64,000 nucleotides of DNA from Nibrella viscosa (GCF_039541875.1 NZ_BAABHB010000013.1:147803-211802), one strand, 5' to 3'. Positions 1 to 9,935 are shown, counted from the first letter of the stretch. Numbers and translations: made by a program. The notes: a model not told the origin generated them from the sequence alone.

Positions 1-75
1 TCAGGGCGATAAAAAGGCGTTTTAACTCCTTCCATATATCTAATCCAACATGTACACAATTTAAACATTTACATC

Positions 76-1422
76 ATGAAAATCGCTATTGTCGGAACCG
101 GCTATGTTGGCCTGGTGACTGGGACTTGTTTTGCCGAAGTAGGTATCGATGTAACTTGTATCGACATCAATACCGCCAAAATTGAGGGATTGAACAACGG
201 CATCATGCCGATTTATGAGCCGGGTCTGGAAGAGATGGTCAGACGCAATGTAGAGAAAGGCCGGCTGCAGTTTTCAACCTCGTTACAAGATAGCCTGAAA
301 GACTGCGAAGCGGTGTTTATTGCCGTAGGTACTCCGCCGGGCGAAGATGGCAGCGCCGACCTGAAATACGTGCTGGCCGTAGCCACCGAAGTAGGCCGCT
401 ACATGGAAGACTACCTGGTGGTGGTCACCAAGAGCACCGTACCGGTGGGTACTGCCCGGAAAGTGGACCAGGCTATCAAAAACGCCCTGAATGAGCGCGG
501 AACGTATGTGCCGTACGACGTGGCCTCCAACCCGGAGTTCCTGAAGGAGGGAGCCGCCATTGATGACTTCCTGAAGCCTGATCGCATTGTGGTCGGTGTG
601 GAGTCGGAGCGGGCCGAAGAGATCATGCGCCGGTTGTATAAGCCGTTCCTGCTCAACGGGCACCCCATTATTTTCATGGACATTCCGTCGGCCGAAATGA
701 CCAAGTACGCGGCCAATGCCATGCTGGCCACCAAAATCAGCTTCATGAACGACATTGCCAACCTGTGCGAAATCATGGGTGCCAATGTCAACCTGGTTCG
801 CAAAGGCATCGGGTCGGACACGCGCATCGGGCAGAAGTTCATCTACCCCGGCATCGGCTACGGCGGCTCCTGCTTCCCGAAAGACGTGAAAGCGCTGATT
901 AAAACCGCCGAAGAAAACGGTTACCCCATGCGCGTACTACAGGCCGTTGAAGAAGTAAACTACTCCCAGAAGGAGGTCATCTACAACAAAATAAAAAGCC
1001 ACTTCGGTGACTTGGCCGGCAAAAAGTTTGCGATGTGGGGCCTGTCGTTCAAGCCCAATACCGACGATATGCGGGAAGCCCCATCACTGGTGATTATTGA
1101 TGCGTTACTGAAAGAAGGTGCCGAGGTGATTGCCTATGATCCGGTTGCCATGACGGAGGCCAAACACCACGTTGGCGATACCATCAAATACGCCAGAGAC
1201 GCCTACGAAGCCTGCATCGACGCCGACGCCCTGCTGCTGATTACGGAGTGGCCGGAGTTCCGTTCGCCTAACTTTGAGGTACTGGCCAAGCTGCTGAAAA
1301 ACAAAGTGATTTTCGACGGCCGGAATATCTACGAAAGCGAGCAGATGTCTGAAATGGATTTTACGTACTACGCGATTGGGGTGAAGAGCAGGACCACCGA
1401 AGAGAAAGCGCTGGAAGTTTAA
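76..1422 (+). CDS. ugd: UDP-glucose 6-dehydrogenase
   Basis: Oxidises UDP-glucose to UDP-glucuronate with two NAD+ in the cytoplasm. The 448 residues show the N-terminal Rossmann motif GTGYVGLVTG, the central helix region and the catalytic loop GYGGSCFPKD with the active-site Cys at residue 266; length is normal for the UDP-glucose/GDP-mannose dehydrogenase family. It opens a same-strand run of polysaccharide genes that ends with a UDP-glucuronate decarboxylase (6174-7154), so its product is probably fed into UDP-xylose as well as used directly. The ATG start places the Rossmann motif at residue 7, as expected. A gap of 76 bases separates it from the flippase gene. Family assignment is very secure. 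Confidence 0.96.
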   Translation: MKIAIVGTGYVGLVTGTCFAEVGIDVTCIDINTAKIEGLNNGIMPIYEPGLEEMVRRNVEKGRLQFSTSLQDSLKDCEAVFIAVGTPPGEDGSADLKYVLAVATEVGRYMEDYLVVVTKSTVPVGTARKVDQAIKNALNERGTYVPYDVASNPEFLKEGAAIDDFLKPDRIVVGVESERAEEIMRRLYKPFLLNGHPIIFMDIPSAEMTKYAANAMLATKISFMNDIANLCEIMGANVNLVRKGIGSDTRIGQKFIYPGIGYGGSCFPKDVKALIKTAEENGYPMRVLQAVEEVNYSQKEVIYNKIKSHFGDLAGKKFAMWGLSFKPNTDDMREAPSLVIIDALLKEGAEVIAYDPVAMTEAKHHVGDTIKYARDAYEACIDADALLLITEWPEFRSPNFEVLAKLLKNKVIFDGRNIYESEQMSEMDFTYYAIGVKSRTTEEKALEV

Positions 1423-1498
1423 CATACGTTATCCTACTACGATGTATGGCGGGTAAACATGGTGTTTCCTGCCATACATTCAGATAAACCCTACCGGA

Positions 1499-2935
1499 GT
1501 GAAAAAAGATACGCTGTTTTATTCCCTGGCCAAGTTTCTCCCGTCGGGCGTAAATTTTGTTTGTCTGTCGGTTTTTAGCTACCTGCTTGAGCCGGCGGTG
1601 TTGGGAGAATACAATGTGCTGTTTGCCAGCGTTATGCTTAGCAACGCCCTGCTTTTTCAATGGATTCGGGTGGTACTGCTCCGCTATTTTAACCGCTATA
1701 CTGATTCCGGACGTGAGCCGTTTATCAAAACCATCATGTTTCTGACCGTAGCTGTTTTGCTGCTTTCGTTGGTACTGTTGGTGGGTTTTCTTTTTACAAA
1801 CCCGGCCGTGAATACAAAAATATACGTGTACGGGTTTGGATGCCTGGCGGTGTTTTCGGTGTACGATATAAACCTGGAATTACACCGATCGTCATTAGCC
1901 TCTAAAGTATATGCGAAAACCGAGGCTTTTCGGGCTGTCCTGTTTTTTGTCCTGTCGATTTCTCTGGTCTACACGTTCAGAACGTCAGAAGCTATTTGCA
2001 TAGCCTATATTTTATCCATGTTACTTCCCTTAGCAGTCTTCAGAAGTAACTATCTAACAGCGAGTACAGCTTACGCCGGAAAAGAGAGTTTACGAAACCT
2101 GTTGATGTTTGGCTTGCCGCTGGCAATCATGCTGGCCTCCAGCTATGTCAATAATGTTATCGACCGAATCCTGATTGCGCAATACTTAAGCGTTGAAAAA
2201 GCCTCCCTATACGCCACGAGCTATGATTTGTTTAAACAGGTAATCTGGATTCCCTTTCTGATCATAAATCTGGCTAATTACCCGAAGCTAATTAAAAGCT
2301 ATGAACAAAAGGCAGCGGGTGACCTACAGCATAAATTACAACAAAATATAAATATACTAACGCTGGCGTCCATTGTCCTGGCGTTCTTCCTGGTCATTAA
2401 CGCACGGGAACTTGTCACCATCGTCTTAGGTGAAGCATACCGGAAAACCGCCCTGGATATAATGCCTTACATTATTATCGGGACAATCTTCTACGGAGTA
2501 ACTGTGTACCATTATAACAATGCCTTTCAGTTTAAAGAGAAGACAAAGAGCCTGGCGCTGATCTATTTAGCCGGCTCTGTCATAAATATTCTGATCAATG
2601 TGGTTCTGCTGGAAAAATTTCAACTGATGGGCGCTGCTTATGCAACCCTCATTTCGTATGTGGTGATTTACCTGTTGAGCTTCTTTCTTGGGAGAATCTA
2701 CATGAAAATGCCTCAACCTGATTACCGTCGGTTAGGGGCATTAATCGGTTTACTAACGATTATTTACCTGGGTCTTTCGTTTGTGCCTATTCCCAACCTG
2801 ATTCTCTACATTCTGGTGAAGAATAGCGTTGCAGCTATTGTCTTACTGGCATTTGAACTGCGCTATAATTTACTAGGATTCAGAAGCACAGTTACGGTCA
2901 TGTTCACCCGTATTAATCTGGTTATTAAAAGCTGA
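1499..2935 (+). CDS. Polysaccharide flippase (Wzx-like, MOP/PST family)
   Basis: Integral membrane protein of 478 residues, almost entirely hydrophobic helices, with the layout of Wzx/PST oligosaccharide flippases, which move undecaprenyl-linked repeat units across the inner membrane. Start is GTG; the encoded N-terminus MKKDTLFYSLAKFLPSGVNF begins just before the first membrane helix, which suits this family. It lies between ugd and an O-antigen polymerase-like gene, with only four bases to the latter, so they are probably one transcript. No catalytic motif exists for this family; the call rests on hydrophobicity pattern, length and neighbours. Which saccharide it moves cannot be told. Confidence 0.85.
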   Translation: MKKDTLFYSLAKFLPSGVNFVCLSVFSYLLEPAVLGEYNVLFASVMLSNALLFQWIRVVLLRYFNRYTDSGREPFIKTIMFLTVAVLLLSLVLLVGFLFTNPAVNTKIYVYGFGCLAVFSVYDINLELHRSSLASKVYAKTEAFRAVLFFVLSISLVYTFRTSEAICIAYILSMLLPLAVFRSNYLTASTAYAGKESLRNLLMFGLPLAIMLASSYVNNVIDRILIAQYLSVEKASLYATSYDLFKQVIWIPFLIINLANYPKLIKSYEQKAAGDLQHKLQQNINILTLASIVLAFFLVINARELVTIVLGEAYRKTALDIMPYIIIGTIFYGVTVYHYNNAFQFKEKTKSLALIYLAGSVINILINVVLLEKFQLMGAAYATLISYVVIYLLSFFLGRIYMKMPQPDYRRLGALIGLLTIIYLGLSFVPIPNLILYILVKNSVAAIVLLAFELRYNLLGFRSTVTVMFTRINLVIKS

Positions 2936-2939
2936 CGTT

Positions 2940-4268
2940 ATGCAAAGTATAGCCCCCCTACCTGGTAATGCTGTTTACAACGCTGCCAACGGTTTTCAGT
3001 ACAACCTAAAAAGCAACACGCTACCCGCCAAACGAGTAAGTCGGCTGGAGTACTGTATCAACATAGTTTTACTGTATATACTGAGTGGGGCAATTTTGTC
3101 TCACCTGACGGATGAATCAAACCCTGATGTGAAGAGTAGCGCCGGTGGTCTGGTTCAAATGCTTTGGTACGCAAGCTATGGCGTTTTTGCTGTATTAATC
3201 ACGAAGGTTTTGCCTCGGCTTACCCTGATATTGAAGAGAAACAAACTAATTCTGGTGTTAGCGACACTTACTACGCTTTCAATGTTCTGGTCTCAGGTGC
3301 CTGATGTAACGGCCCGGCGTGTCTTGTCCTTTATTATGTGCCTGATTTATTCATTTTATCTGGCCCTGCGATTTAACAAAGGTCAGTTGCTGGTCATGTT
3401 TTACCACCTGGCCATACTCATCCTTGTCTCGTCCTTACTCGCTATACTATTCATGCCAGCGTATGGCATTGCCCAGGGGGTACACGAAGGTTCCTGGCGT
3501 GGTGTTTACTTTCACAAAAATGGCTTAGGCCGTATTAGCAGCATTTGCTGCGTATCGACCTATTTTTATTTACGGAGTATCCGCACCCGCAACTGGTTGC
3601 CGTATGTTGTGCTTCTCGGAATGGTGCTTTTAGTGGTACAGTCCGACTCGGCCACTTCCCTGGTTATTCTGTTTATCTTATACTGTTTGTACCGGTTACT
3701 GCGCTGGACAACGGCAAAATTCAACCAGAAAAGACTGGCTATTACTATTCTTTCGTTTGCGGTTATTGTGGTCCTGCTTCCCATCGGTTTTTATTACGTA
3801 GAATTGCTCTTCTCGGCTATCGGCAGAGACACCTCATTCACCGGCAGAATACCACTATGGCTACTGGCTTTTGAGTATATCAGTAAAGCTCCGCTGCTTG
3901 GCTATGGCTACAGTGCTTTCTGGGTGCCCAATGTACTGGAAAACAGCTTATGGTTACGAACCGAGTGGAATCCGCAGCAGGCGCATAACGGCTTTATCGA
4001 TGTGATGTTACAACTCGGTTTAGTTGGCCTGTTTCTATTTCTGGGTATACTACACAAAGCCTGGAAACTGAATTACCGCTCCATCCGGCAAGACCCAACG
4101 GAGTACAACTATTGGGGTATTATCCTCGTTGGCTTTACCATTTTGTTCAGCCTGACTGAGACCTTTCTGCTGAAGCACAATAACATTTACTGGGTTATTT
4201 TTCTGGCTATTTCCATTGACAATGGCCTGGCGAAAATACGTCCTGCACTTTATAAATCTGCAAGCTGA
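2940..4268 (+). CDS. O-antigen polymerase/ligase family protein (Wzy-like)
   Basis: Polytopic membrane protein of 442 residues. It carries features of the O-antigen ligase/polymerase family: a conserved patch RGVYFHKNGLGR near residue 180, a large outer loop, GRIPLWLLAFEYI and the late motif AHNGFIDVMLQLGLVGL. In this family such proteins join repeat units to one another or to lipid A core at the periplasmic face of the inner membrane. Next to a Wzx-like flippase and glycosyltransferases the polymerase role is more likely than ligase, but sequence alone cannot separate them. Eight bases separate it from the next glycosyltransferase gene. Confidence 0.85.
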   Translation: MQSIAPLPGNAVYNAANGFQYNLKSNTLPAKRVSRLEYCINIVLLYILSGAILSHLTDESNPDVKSSAGGLVQMLWYASYGVFAVLITKVLPRLTLILKRNKLILVLATLTTLSMFWSQVPDVTARRVLSFIMCLIYSFYLALRFNKGQLLVMFYHLAILILVSSLLAILFMPAYGIAQGVHEGSWRGVYFHKNGLGRISSICCVSTYFYLRSIRTRNWLPYVVLLGMVLLVVQSDSATSLVILFILYCLYRLLRWTTAKFNQKRLAITILSFAVIVVLLPIGFYYVELLFSAIGRDTSFTGRIPLWLLAFEYISKAPLLGYGYSAFWVPNVLENSLWLRTEWNPQQAHNGFIDVMLQLGLVGLFLFLGILHKAWKLNYRSIRQDPTEYNYWGIILVGFTILFSLTETFLLKHNNIYWVIFLAISIDNGLAKIRPALYKSAS

Positions 4269-4276
4269 TATACTGT

Positions 4277-5416
4277 ATGAAAATTACACTGCTCTATTTA
4301 AACCTCAATCAGGGTGGAGTGCAACGGATGATGGTCAATGTCGCCAATTACCTGTACGCCAATGGGTATGATGTAACCGTGGTGCTTTGCCGGCAGGGAG
4401 GCCATTACCGGGACATCCTGAACGAAGGTATCCGCATGGTCAGCTTAGAATCTGACAACCGGCTTTCGCTGATTCGCTTTCTGACCAGTTACCTGAAAAA
4501 GGAGAAACCGGATGTGTTGTTTACGGCGGTCCCCCACCTGAATAACATCGCACTTCTGTCCAGGGCTTTGGCGAGGGTGGAAACCCGAATTATTATCTCC
4601 GAACGCAGCAACACGGTCGAAGAATTCAACAAATCTCCCCTGTCGGCCTATAAGCTCAGCTTTGGTTTGATACCGATTTTGTACCGCTTTGCCGACGCTA
4701 TTATTGCCGTGTCTAAGGGTGTTGCCGATGACTTGAGCAAAGTGGCCCTGATTCCCCGCTCAACGATCTCGGTAATCTATAATCCGGCCTTCTCGGCCAA
4801 ACTGCTCACCGAGGCAAACGAGCCGGTAGATGATCCCTGGCTAGCTAATAAAGAGCATCCCGTTATTGTTGGCGTTGGCCGACTGACTGAACAGAAAGAT
4901 TTTGGTCTGCTTATCGATGCAGTTTACCAGCTCAATCAGTTGAGGCCAGTGCGTTTGCTGATCATTGGTGAAGGACCGCTGCGCTACGAACTGCAGCGCA
5001 AAATCGACAGCTACAAACTGGCCGATTTCGTGCGGCTGGTTGGGTTTCAGAGCAAACCAACGGCTTGGATTAACAAAGCGGATGTGTTTGTGCTGTCGTC
5101 CAAATGGGAAGGGTTCGGCAATATTCTGGTTGAGGCCCTGGCGGCCGGTACAACCATTGTCTCTACGGATTGTAAAAGCGGCCCGTCCGAAATTTTAGCC
5201 GACGGCAAATACGGCTATTTAGTGCCGGTCAGCAACGTGCCGGCCCTGGCCGATGCCATCAAATATGCGCTGGACAATCCTCTGCCCAAAACGATGCTTC
5301 AGGAACGAGCCAAAGAATATGACGTCAGTATTGTCATGAAAAAGTACGAAAAGATTATAACTGCATTTTCCACCAAACCACTAAAGCAGAAAATGTATGG
5401 AGAAAACGTATACTGA
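4277..5416 (+). CDS. Glycosyltransferase family 4 protein
   Basis: GT-B fold glycosyltransferase of 379 residues. The N-terminal half begins MKITLLYLNLNQGGVQRMM, a typical GT4 start with a GG-x-x-R/Q acceptor-side loop. The C-terminal half carries VGRLTEQKDF and the nucleotide-sugar EX7E region KWEGFGNILVEALAAG followed by GPSEIL. It would transfer a sugar from an activated donor to the growing lipid-linked repeat unit on the cytoplasmic side of the membrane. The last 20 bases overlap the start of the next gene in a different frame, which points to coupled translation. Donor and acceptor cannot be predicted. Confidence 0.92.
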   Translation: MKITLLYLNLNQGGVQRMMVNVANYLYANGYDVTVVLCRQGGHYRDILNEGIRMVSLESDNRLSLIRFLTSYLKKEKPDVLFTAVPHLNNIALLSRALARVETRIIISERSNTVEEFNKSPLSAYKLSFGLIPILYRFADAIIAVSKGVADDLSKVALIPRSTISVIYNPAFSAKLLTEANEPVDDPWLANKEHPVIVGVGRLTEQKDFGLLIDAVYQLNQLRPVRLLIIGEGPLRYELQRKIDSYKLADFVRLVGFQSKPTAWINKADVFVLSSKWEGFGNILVEALAAGTTIVSTDCKSGPSEILADGKYGYLVPVSNVPALADAIKYALDNPLPKTMLQERAKEYDVSIVMKKYEKIITAFSTKPLKQKMYGENVY

Positions 5417-6155
5417 TTCAACCCGAATCAGGCTTCTGGACTATACAATAGATGCGATCAGCCCGGCCGCACTTTTTGAGCGGATCGATGACTTTGTCGA
5501 ACGCAAAGCCGCCGTGGGAACCATCGGGTACACGAACCTGCACGGCCTTTATGTAGCTGTCCGTGATAAAACCATGGCCCAGTTTTACCGACAGGCCGAT
5601 ATCAACTACATTGATGGAATGCCGATTACCTGGCTGGCCAGAGGGCTGGGGTATCCCGTTTCTAATAAGGACCGGATAACGTTTCTGGATTTTTATTACG
5701 ACTTCTTTGTCCATTGCCGGCAACAAAAGTACCGGGTGCTCTGGATTGGCGGGGTCGATGAATCGCAACGAACCGGAATTGAAAAAATAAAAGCGCTGGT
5801 CCCCGGCGTGGAATTAGTCGGAATAGATGGCTTTCGCCCGGACGACGAATATCTGGCTATTGCGGAGCAGGTGAAACCGCACGTAATCCTGCTGGGGTTG
5901 GGAATGCCACGTCAGGAAAGCTGGATACTCCGCAACAAGGCGCTGGTACATTGCCAGGTGATCTGGTGTGTTGGCGCTACCATTGATTACATCGCCGGGA
6001 AAGTAATTACGCCCCCCCGGTGGGCGGCTAAACGAGGGTTTGAGTGGCTTTTCCGTTTGATTGCTGAGCCCCACCGGATGTGGTTTCGCTACATGGTGGA
6101 GCCCGTTGTGGTACTGTGCCATATCGCATTCTCCAGAAGACATTTTATCAATTAA
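5397..6155 (+). CDS. WecG/TagA/CpsF family glycosyltransferase (GT26)
   Basis: A 252-residue glycosyltransferase of the WecG/TagA/CpsF family (GT26), members of which add a ManNAcA, ManNAc or related residue to a lipid-linked acceptor. Visible family marks are GTIGYTNLHGLYVA, INYIDGMPITWLARGLG (with the conserved Asp), the VILLGLGMPRQESWI block and the C-terminal GFEWLFRLIAEPHRMWFRY membrane-associating segment. Length is normal. The start codon lies inside the end of the GT4 gene (20-base overlap). Its position suggests it adds one of the early sugars of the repeat unit made by this locus, which is inference. Confidence 0.92.
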   Translation: MEKTYTDSTRIRLLDYTIDAISPAALFERIDDFVERKAAVGTIGYTNLHGLYVAVRDKTMAQFYRQADINYIDGMPITWLARGLGYPVSNKDRITFLDFYYDFFVHCRQQKYRVLWIGGVDESQRTGIEKIKALVPGVELVGIDGFRPDDEYLAIAEQVKPHVILLGLGMPRQESWILRNKALVHCQVIWCVGATIDYIAGKVITPPRWAAKRGFEWLFRLIAEPHRMWFRYMVEPVVVLCHIAFSRRHFIN

Positions 6156-6173
6156 CCAATTATCTCTACCACC

Positions 6174-7154
6174 GTGAAACGAATTCTGATTACCGGCGGA
6201 GCCGGCTTTCTGGGCTCCCACCTCTGCGACCGCTTTATCAAAGAAGGCTACCATGTCATTGCGATGGATAACCTTATCACCGGCGACATCCGCAACATCG
6301 AACACCTGTTCCACTTGCCAAATTTTGAGTTTTATCACCACGATGTATCCAAGTTCATTCACGTACCAGGCGAGCTGCACTCTATCCTGCATTTTGCCTC
6401 ACCGGCCAGTCCCATCGACTATTTGAAGATACCCATTCAGACCTTGAAGGTAGGCTCGCTGGGTATCCACAATTGCCTGGGCTTAGCCAGGGTAAAAGGG
6501 GCACGGGTACTGATTGCCTCCACCTCGGAGGTGTACGGTGACCCGAATGTTCACCCCCAGAACGAAGACTACTGGGGCAACGTAAACCCCGTGGGACCGC
6601 GGGGCGTGTACGACGAAGCCAAGCGCTTTCAGGAAGCGATGACGATGGCTTACCACACCTTTCACGGGCTGGAGACGCGCATCGTACGGATCTTCAATAC
6701 CTACGGCCCCCGGATGCGGCTGAACGACGGCCGGGTGCTGCCGGCCTTTATCGGGCAGGCCTTACGGGGTGAAGACCTGACGATCTTCGGCGACGGCAGT
6801 CAGACGCGTTCATTCTGTTACGTCGATGATCTGGTGGAGGGCATATACCGGCTGCTGCTGAGCGACTACCCCTACCCGGTCAACATCGGCAACCCCTCGG
6901 AGATCACCATCAAAGAATTTGCCGAGGAGATCATCAAGCTAACAGGCACTACGCAACAGGTCATTTACAAGCCCCTGCCTCAGGATGACCCCAAACAGCG
7001 GCAGCCCGACATCAGCCGGGCCAAAGCGTTACTGGATTGGGAGCCCAGGATGTCGCGGGCCGAAGGCCTTAAAATCACCTATGATTATTTTAAGAGTCTC
7101 CCGGAGGAGGAGCTTTATAAAGCTGCCTACCACCGGGAGTTCGCAAAAGTGTAA
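6174..7154 (+). CDS. UDP-glucuronate decarboxylase (UDP-xylose synthase)
   Basis: Extended short-chain dehydrogenase/reductase of 326 residues that converts UDP-glucuronate to UDP-xylose with tightly bound NAD+. Seen: GGAGFLGSHLCDRF at the N-terminus, the catalytic STSEVYGDP segment, the YxxxK motif in GVYDEAKRFQEA, RIFNTYGPRM and the FCYVDDLVEGI block, all as in bacterial and plant UXS enzymes. The start is GTG; a start here puts the Rossmann glycine loop at residue 7. With ugd upstream, the locus holds both enzymes needed to go from UDP-glucose to UDP-xylose. It ends 16 bases from the stop of a convergent acyltransferase gene. Confidence 0.93.
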   Translation: MKRILITGGAGFLGSHLCDRFIKEGYHVIAMDNLITGDIRNIEHLFHLPNFEFYHHDVSKFIHVPGELHSILHFASPASPIDYLKIPIQTLKVGSLGIHNCLGLARVKGARVLIASTSEVYGDPNVHPQNEDYWGNVNPVGPRGVYDEAKRFQEAMTMAYHTFHGLETRIVRIFNTYGPRMRLNDGRVLPAFIGQALRGEDLTIFGDGSQTRSFCYVDDLVEGIYRLLLSDYPYPVNIGNPSEITIKEFAEEIIKLTGTTQQVIYKPLPQDDPKQRQPDISRAKALLDWEPRMSRAEGLKITYDYFKSLPEEELYKAAYHREFAKV

Positions 7155-7170
7155 TTAGTATTCTGGAATG

Positions 7171-8319
7171 TTACCTGTTGTTGGTCACTGTTGAGGTGAC
7201 CAATCTTTTTTTTGTCTTTTCAATCCAGTTCTGCAAAACGACTTTCCCCTTCACTTCCAGATACTGATACGTAACCAGTGAAACCAGGTAGATTACCGTC
7301 AGGTACGGGATAATCATCAGATCGTACAGCAACGGCGATTTGATTTTCACCACGCGTAGCAGGAGAATCTCAAAAAAGACGGTTATCAGGGCATTAACCA
7401 TGTAAATGGAGTACGACAGGGTGCCCAGCTTCTGAGTAAAGGGGTTGTTGAGTACACCCGATAACCAGCCCAGTTCAAACGAAAAGATAAAGATGCAGAA
7501 GAAGAAAGCCACCGGAGCTATATAACTATAGTTATAGGGTAAATAGCAGACCATCAGTATCGACAAACACAGGATACTTATTTCGGCTATTGTAAATAAG
7601 ATAACCATGTTCCGGGTTGGTGTTGAAGGCTGGTACCAGGACACTTCGTTGAAGAGGATACAGGCGAAACAACCCAGGAAAAAGCTGTACGAGCAGCGAA
7701 AAATACCAAAATGAGCCCCTATTTTTAAGCTGGTGCTGCCGTCATTCGCGATGATAAGGAACACCAGCGAGGCTAACGAGAACACCAGGAACGTGAGTAA
7801 CTGGCCCGAGACTTTCAAGCGGTTGATAATTGGAATGGTGAAGCAGAACACAATATAGCTGAAGAACTCGGCACTGATTGACCAGCTCGGTGTGTTCCAG
7901 GACAAGTGCTCGAGGGCAGGTATCGACAGTCCATACGACTGAACCAGAAATATGTTAGCCAGGAACGATACAAAATTTTCGTCCTGAAACGGTGGATTGC
8001 TAAAGTGTCCCGAACTATAGAGGAAATATTTCAGAATTTCGAAGACAAGGAAGGCTAGTAAAATACCAAAATGCAGAGGGTATAGCCGTAAAAAGCGCTT
8101 GTACAAAAACGAGAGTTGTTCCTCAGACCGGCTCATTTTGCTGTAGTTGTAGAAAATCACAAAGCCGCTCAGGACAAAAAAGAAGTCCACAAAAAACCAG
8201 CCATTGGCAATCAGGAGCGTTTTGCCAACGAGGCCCGGTCCGGGTTTAAAATGATACAGCGCAACAATTAACGCAAAGGCTCCTCTGAAGCCATCCAGAA
8301 CGATAAATCGTTTTCCCAT
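7171..8319 (-). CDS. Acyltransferase family 3 membrane protein
   Basis: Multi-pass membrane protein of 382 residues. The N-terminus carries the acyltransferase-3 signature LDGFRGAFALIVALYHF, with the conserved His after the Arg-containing helix, and then FVDFFFVLSGFVI. About ten hydrophobic helices follow. Proteins of this family move acetyl or succinyl groups onto extracellular polysaccharides or lipids. It lies 49 bases downstream of the Wzi-like gene on the same strand and next to the polysaccharide locus, so modification of that polymer is the natural guess. The acyl donor and the site modified are unknown. Confidence 0.9.
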   Translation of the reverse strand: MGKRFIVLDGFRGAFALIVALYHFKPGPGLVGKTLLIANGWFFVDFFFVLSGFVIFYNYSKMSRSEEQLSFLYKRFLRLYPLHFGILLAFLVFEILKYFLYSSGHFSNPPFQDENFVSFLANIFLVQSYGLSIPALEHLSWNTPSWSISAEFFSYIVFCFTIPIINRLKVSGQLLTFLVFSLASLVFLIIANDGSTSLKIGAHFGIFRCSYSFFLGCFACILFNEVSWYQPSTPTRNMVILFTIAEISILCLSILMVCYLPYNYSYIAPVAFFFCIFIFSFELGWLSGVLNNPFTQKLGTLSYSIYMVNALITVFFEILLLRVVKIKSPLLYDLMIIPYLTVIYLVSLVTYQYLEVKGKVVLQNWIEKTKKRLVTSTVTNNR

Positions 8320-8368
8320 TTTATTATTTGTTTACAGTGGCACTATTATTTTCGGTGATATGAGCTGG

Positions 8369-9910
8369 CTATTTCCGGCTCCATGTTTTGCGTAGGCTAA
8401 GCCAACCCCCTAGGTTATTGGGCAGCAGTTGCCCCTGATCTACCGCTATGGCGGCTCCAAGCTGCGCACCAGACAGCCAGGAAACCGGCACCGTTATTCT
8501 GGCGACGCCCGAAAACTGCCCGACAACTGCCGGAAACGGAACCCGGAACAGCCCGTAGTTACGGCTGAGCGATACCAAAACCTCTACTGCGGCCCGTGAC
8601 CTGAACGTGCCTGCAAAGCCGGCATGAAGCAACTGAACCCGGTTGTTGCTAATTGCCCAGGCCCGACCCGGCAACGCCTGAAGGTCCTGCCTTACCTCGC
8701 GTCGGGGCGTCAGAAAGGGGGTTCCCAAAGCCCGCCGGCCGCTGGTCCAGCCATCCAGGTACTGAAAGTTGTTGAAATAGTCATCCAGCCCTTCGTAATG
8801 CGAATCTCCAATATCGACCGTGCTGCCGCTCTGGCTGAGCGTGGTCAGGTACTCGACCAGGAGGTGATTAAGGCTGAAAAATGCTGCCGGTGCCGGCTGC
8901 CGGCGTTTGAGCGAAAGACCATACAGGCCGTCGGGCAGGTTGTACAGCGCCAGCCCCGATTTATCGTCAAAGGGGTGTTGGTAATAAGTCAGCGCAGTCC
9001 ACGTAGGCAGGCTTATTTCAACGCCTATATCCATCGAGCCGACATGATTCCCAAACCGGTTGATGCGGTCGTGCCGGGAGTAATTGTCTGTCTCCAACTG
9101 GCTGGGTTCTTTGGCAATAATAACGTACGGGTAATCTTTTAGGGAAGATGGTAAACGGCCGTTGCGGGAAAGGCCCTTCCCCAAAAAGCGGGAGTAGCCA
9201 CCCCATTGTACATTATGCACCAGGCCCCCGTACAGTTTTACCCGCCAGCCCGGTTTTCCGATCCGGCCGTACAGCGTTTTCTGGTGCAGGTAGGACTGTT
9301 GCATAGAGTCGGTGCCGGGAAACCAGCCGTGGGCATACAGGGCATTAACGGCGACTATCCCCCTGGTGAATGGGATGGCCACAAAGCCGTTGGTGCCGAA
9401 TTGAACTTTCGGCATTGGCCGGGCATTTTGCGACCAGGAGTAGAAGCCTGACGATAGCGTAGAATCGCCCAGGCCGATCACTTCGCGTTTCCGACCGGCA
9501 TACAGGTGGAATTTACCCAAACCGGCGCTGACAAAGGCTTCCGGTATAATGACGGCAGCCGTTCGGGTCTGGAGCCCTATGGCCTCGATACCATAGCGCA
9601 CACTGGGTTTCAGCCGGCCGGCAGGCCAGGTGACATGCCCGGTGCTGCCGACCCGCACCATACCGGCCGGACTACTGAGGGGCACAATGCCGTATTGATT
9701 GGCTCTCAGCCAGAACGGCGTTTGAGGAGAGCCTGAGGCAAGGCCACCAGCTTCAGCGTAATGCATCAGGTTGTGCCGTACAGTAACCGTTGTATCGGGT
9801 TGGGCAACTAACAGATACGCAACCAGATTCAGTAAGACGGTTCCGAAGAGCCGGGCCTGATTGATTGTCGGCATTGTCATCGTGCTCCTGGCCTCTAACC
9901 GTAACGTCAT
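8369..9910 (-). CDS. Wzi-family capsule assembly outer-membrane protein
   Basis: A 513-residue exported protein with the aromatic, alternating pattern of an outer-membrane beta-barrel and the layout of the Wzi capsule-assembly family (HYAEAGGLASGSPQTPFWLRANQYG near the N-terminus, GFYSWSQNARPMPKVQFG mid-protein). In E. coli Wzi binds group 1 capsule at the cell surface. Three ATGs lie close together (9910, 9880, 9874); the last gives the neatest signal peptide, MPTINQARLFGTVLLNLVAYLLVAQ counted in short blocks, so the true start may be 30-36 bases inside the limit given. First gene of a two-gene minus-strand unit with the acyltransferase. A TACATTTG -7 box lies about 45 bases upstream. Confidence 0.82.
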   Translation of the reverse strand: MTLRLEARSTMTMPTINQARLFGTVLLNLVAYLLVAQPDTTVTVRHNLMHYAEAGGLASGSPQTPFWLRANQYGIVPLSSPAGMVRVGSTGHVTWPAGRLKPSVRYGIEAIGLQTRTAAVIIPEAFVSAGLGKFHLYAGRKREVIGLGDSTLSSGFYSWSQNARPMPKVQFGTNGFVAIPFTRGIVAVNALYAHGWFPGTDSMQQSYLHQKTLYGRIGKPGWRVKLYGGLVHNVQWGGYSRFLGKGLSRNGRLPSSLKDYPYVIIAKEPSQLETDNYSRHDRINRFGNHVGSMDIGVEISLPTWTALTYYQHPFDDKSGLALYNLPDGLYGLSLKRRQPAPAAFFSLNHLLVEYLTTLSQSGSTVDIGDSHYEGLDDYFNNFQYLDGWTSGRRALGTPFLTPRREVRQDLQALPGRAWAISNNRVQLLHAGFAGTFRSRAAVEVLVSLSRNYGLFRVPFPAVVGQFSGVARITVPVSWLSGAQLGAAIAVDQGQLLPNNLGGWLSLRKTWSRK

Positions 9911-9935
9911 GGCGTTGGGAATTTATCGGTCAAAT

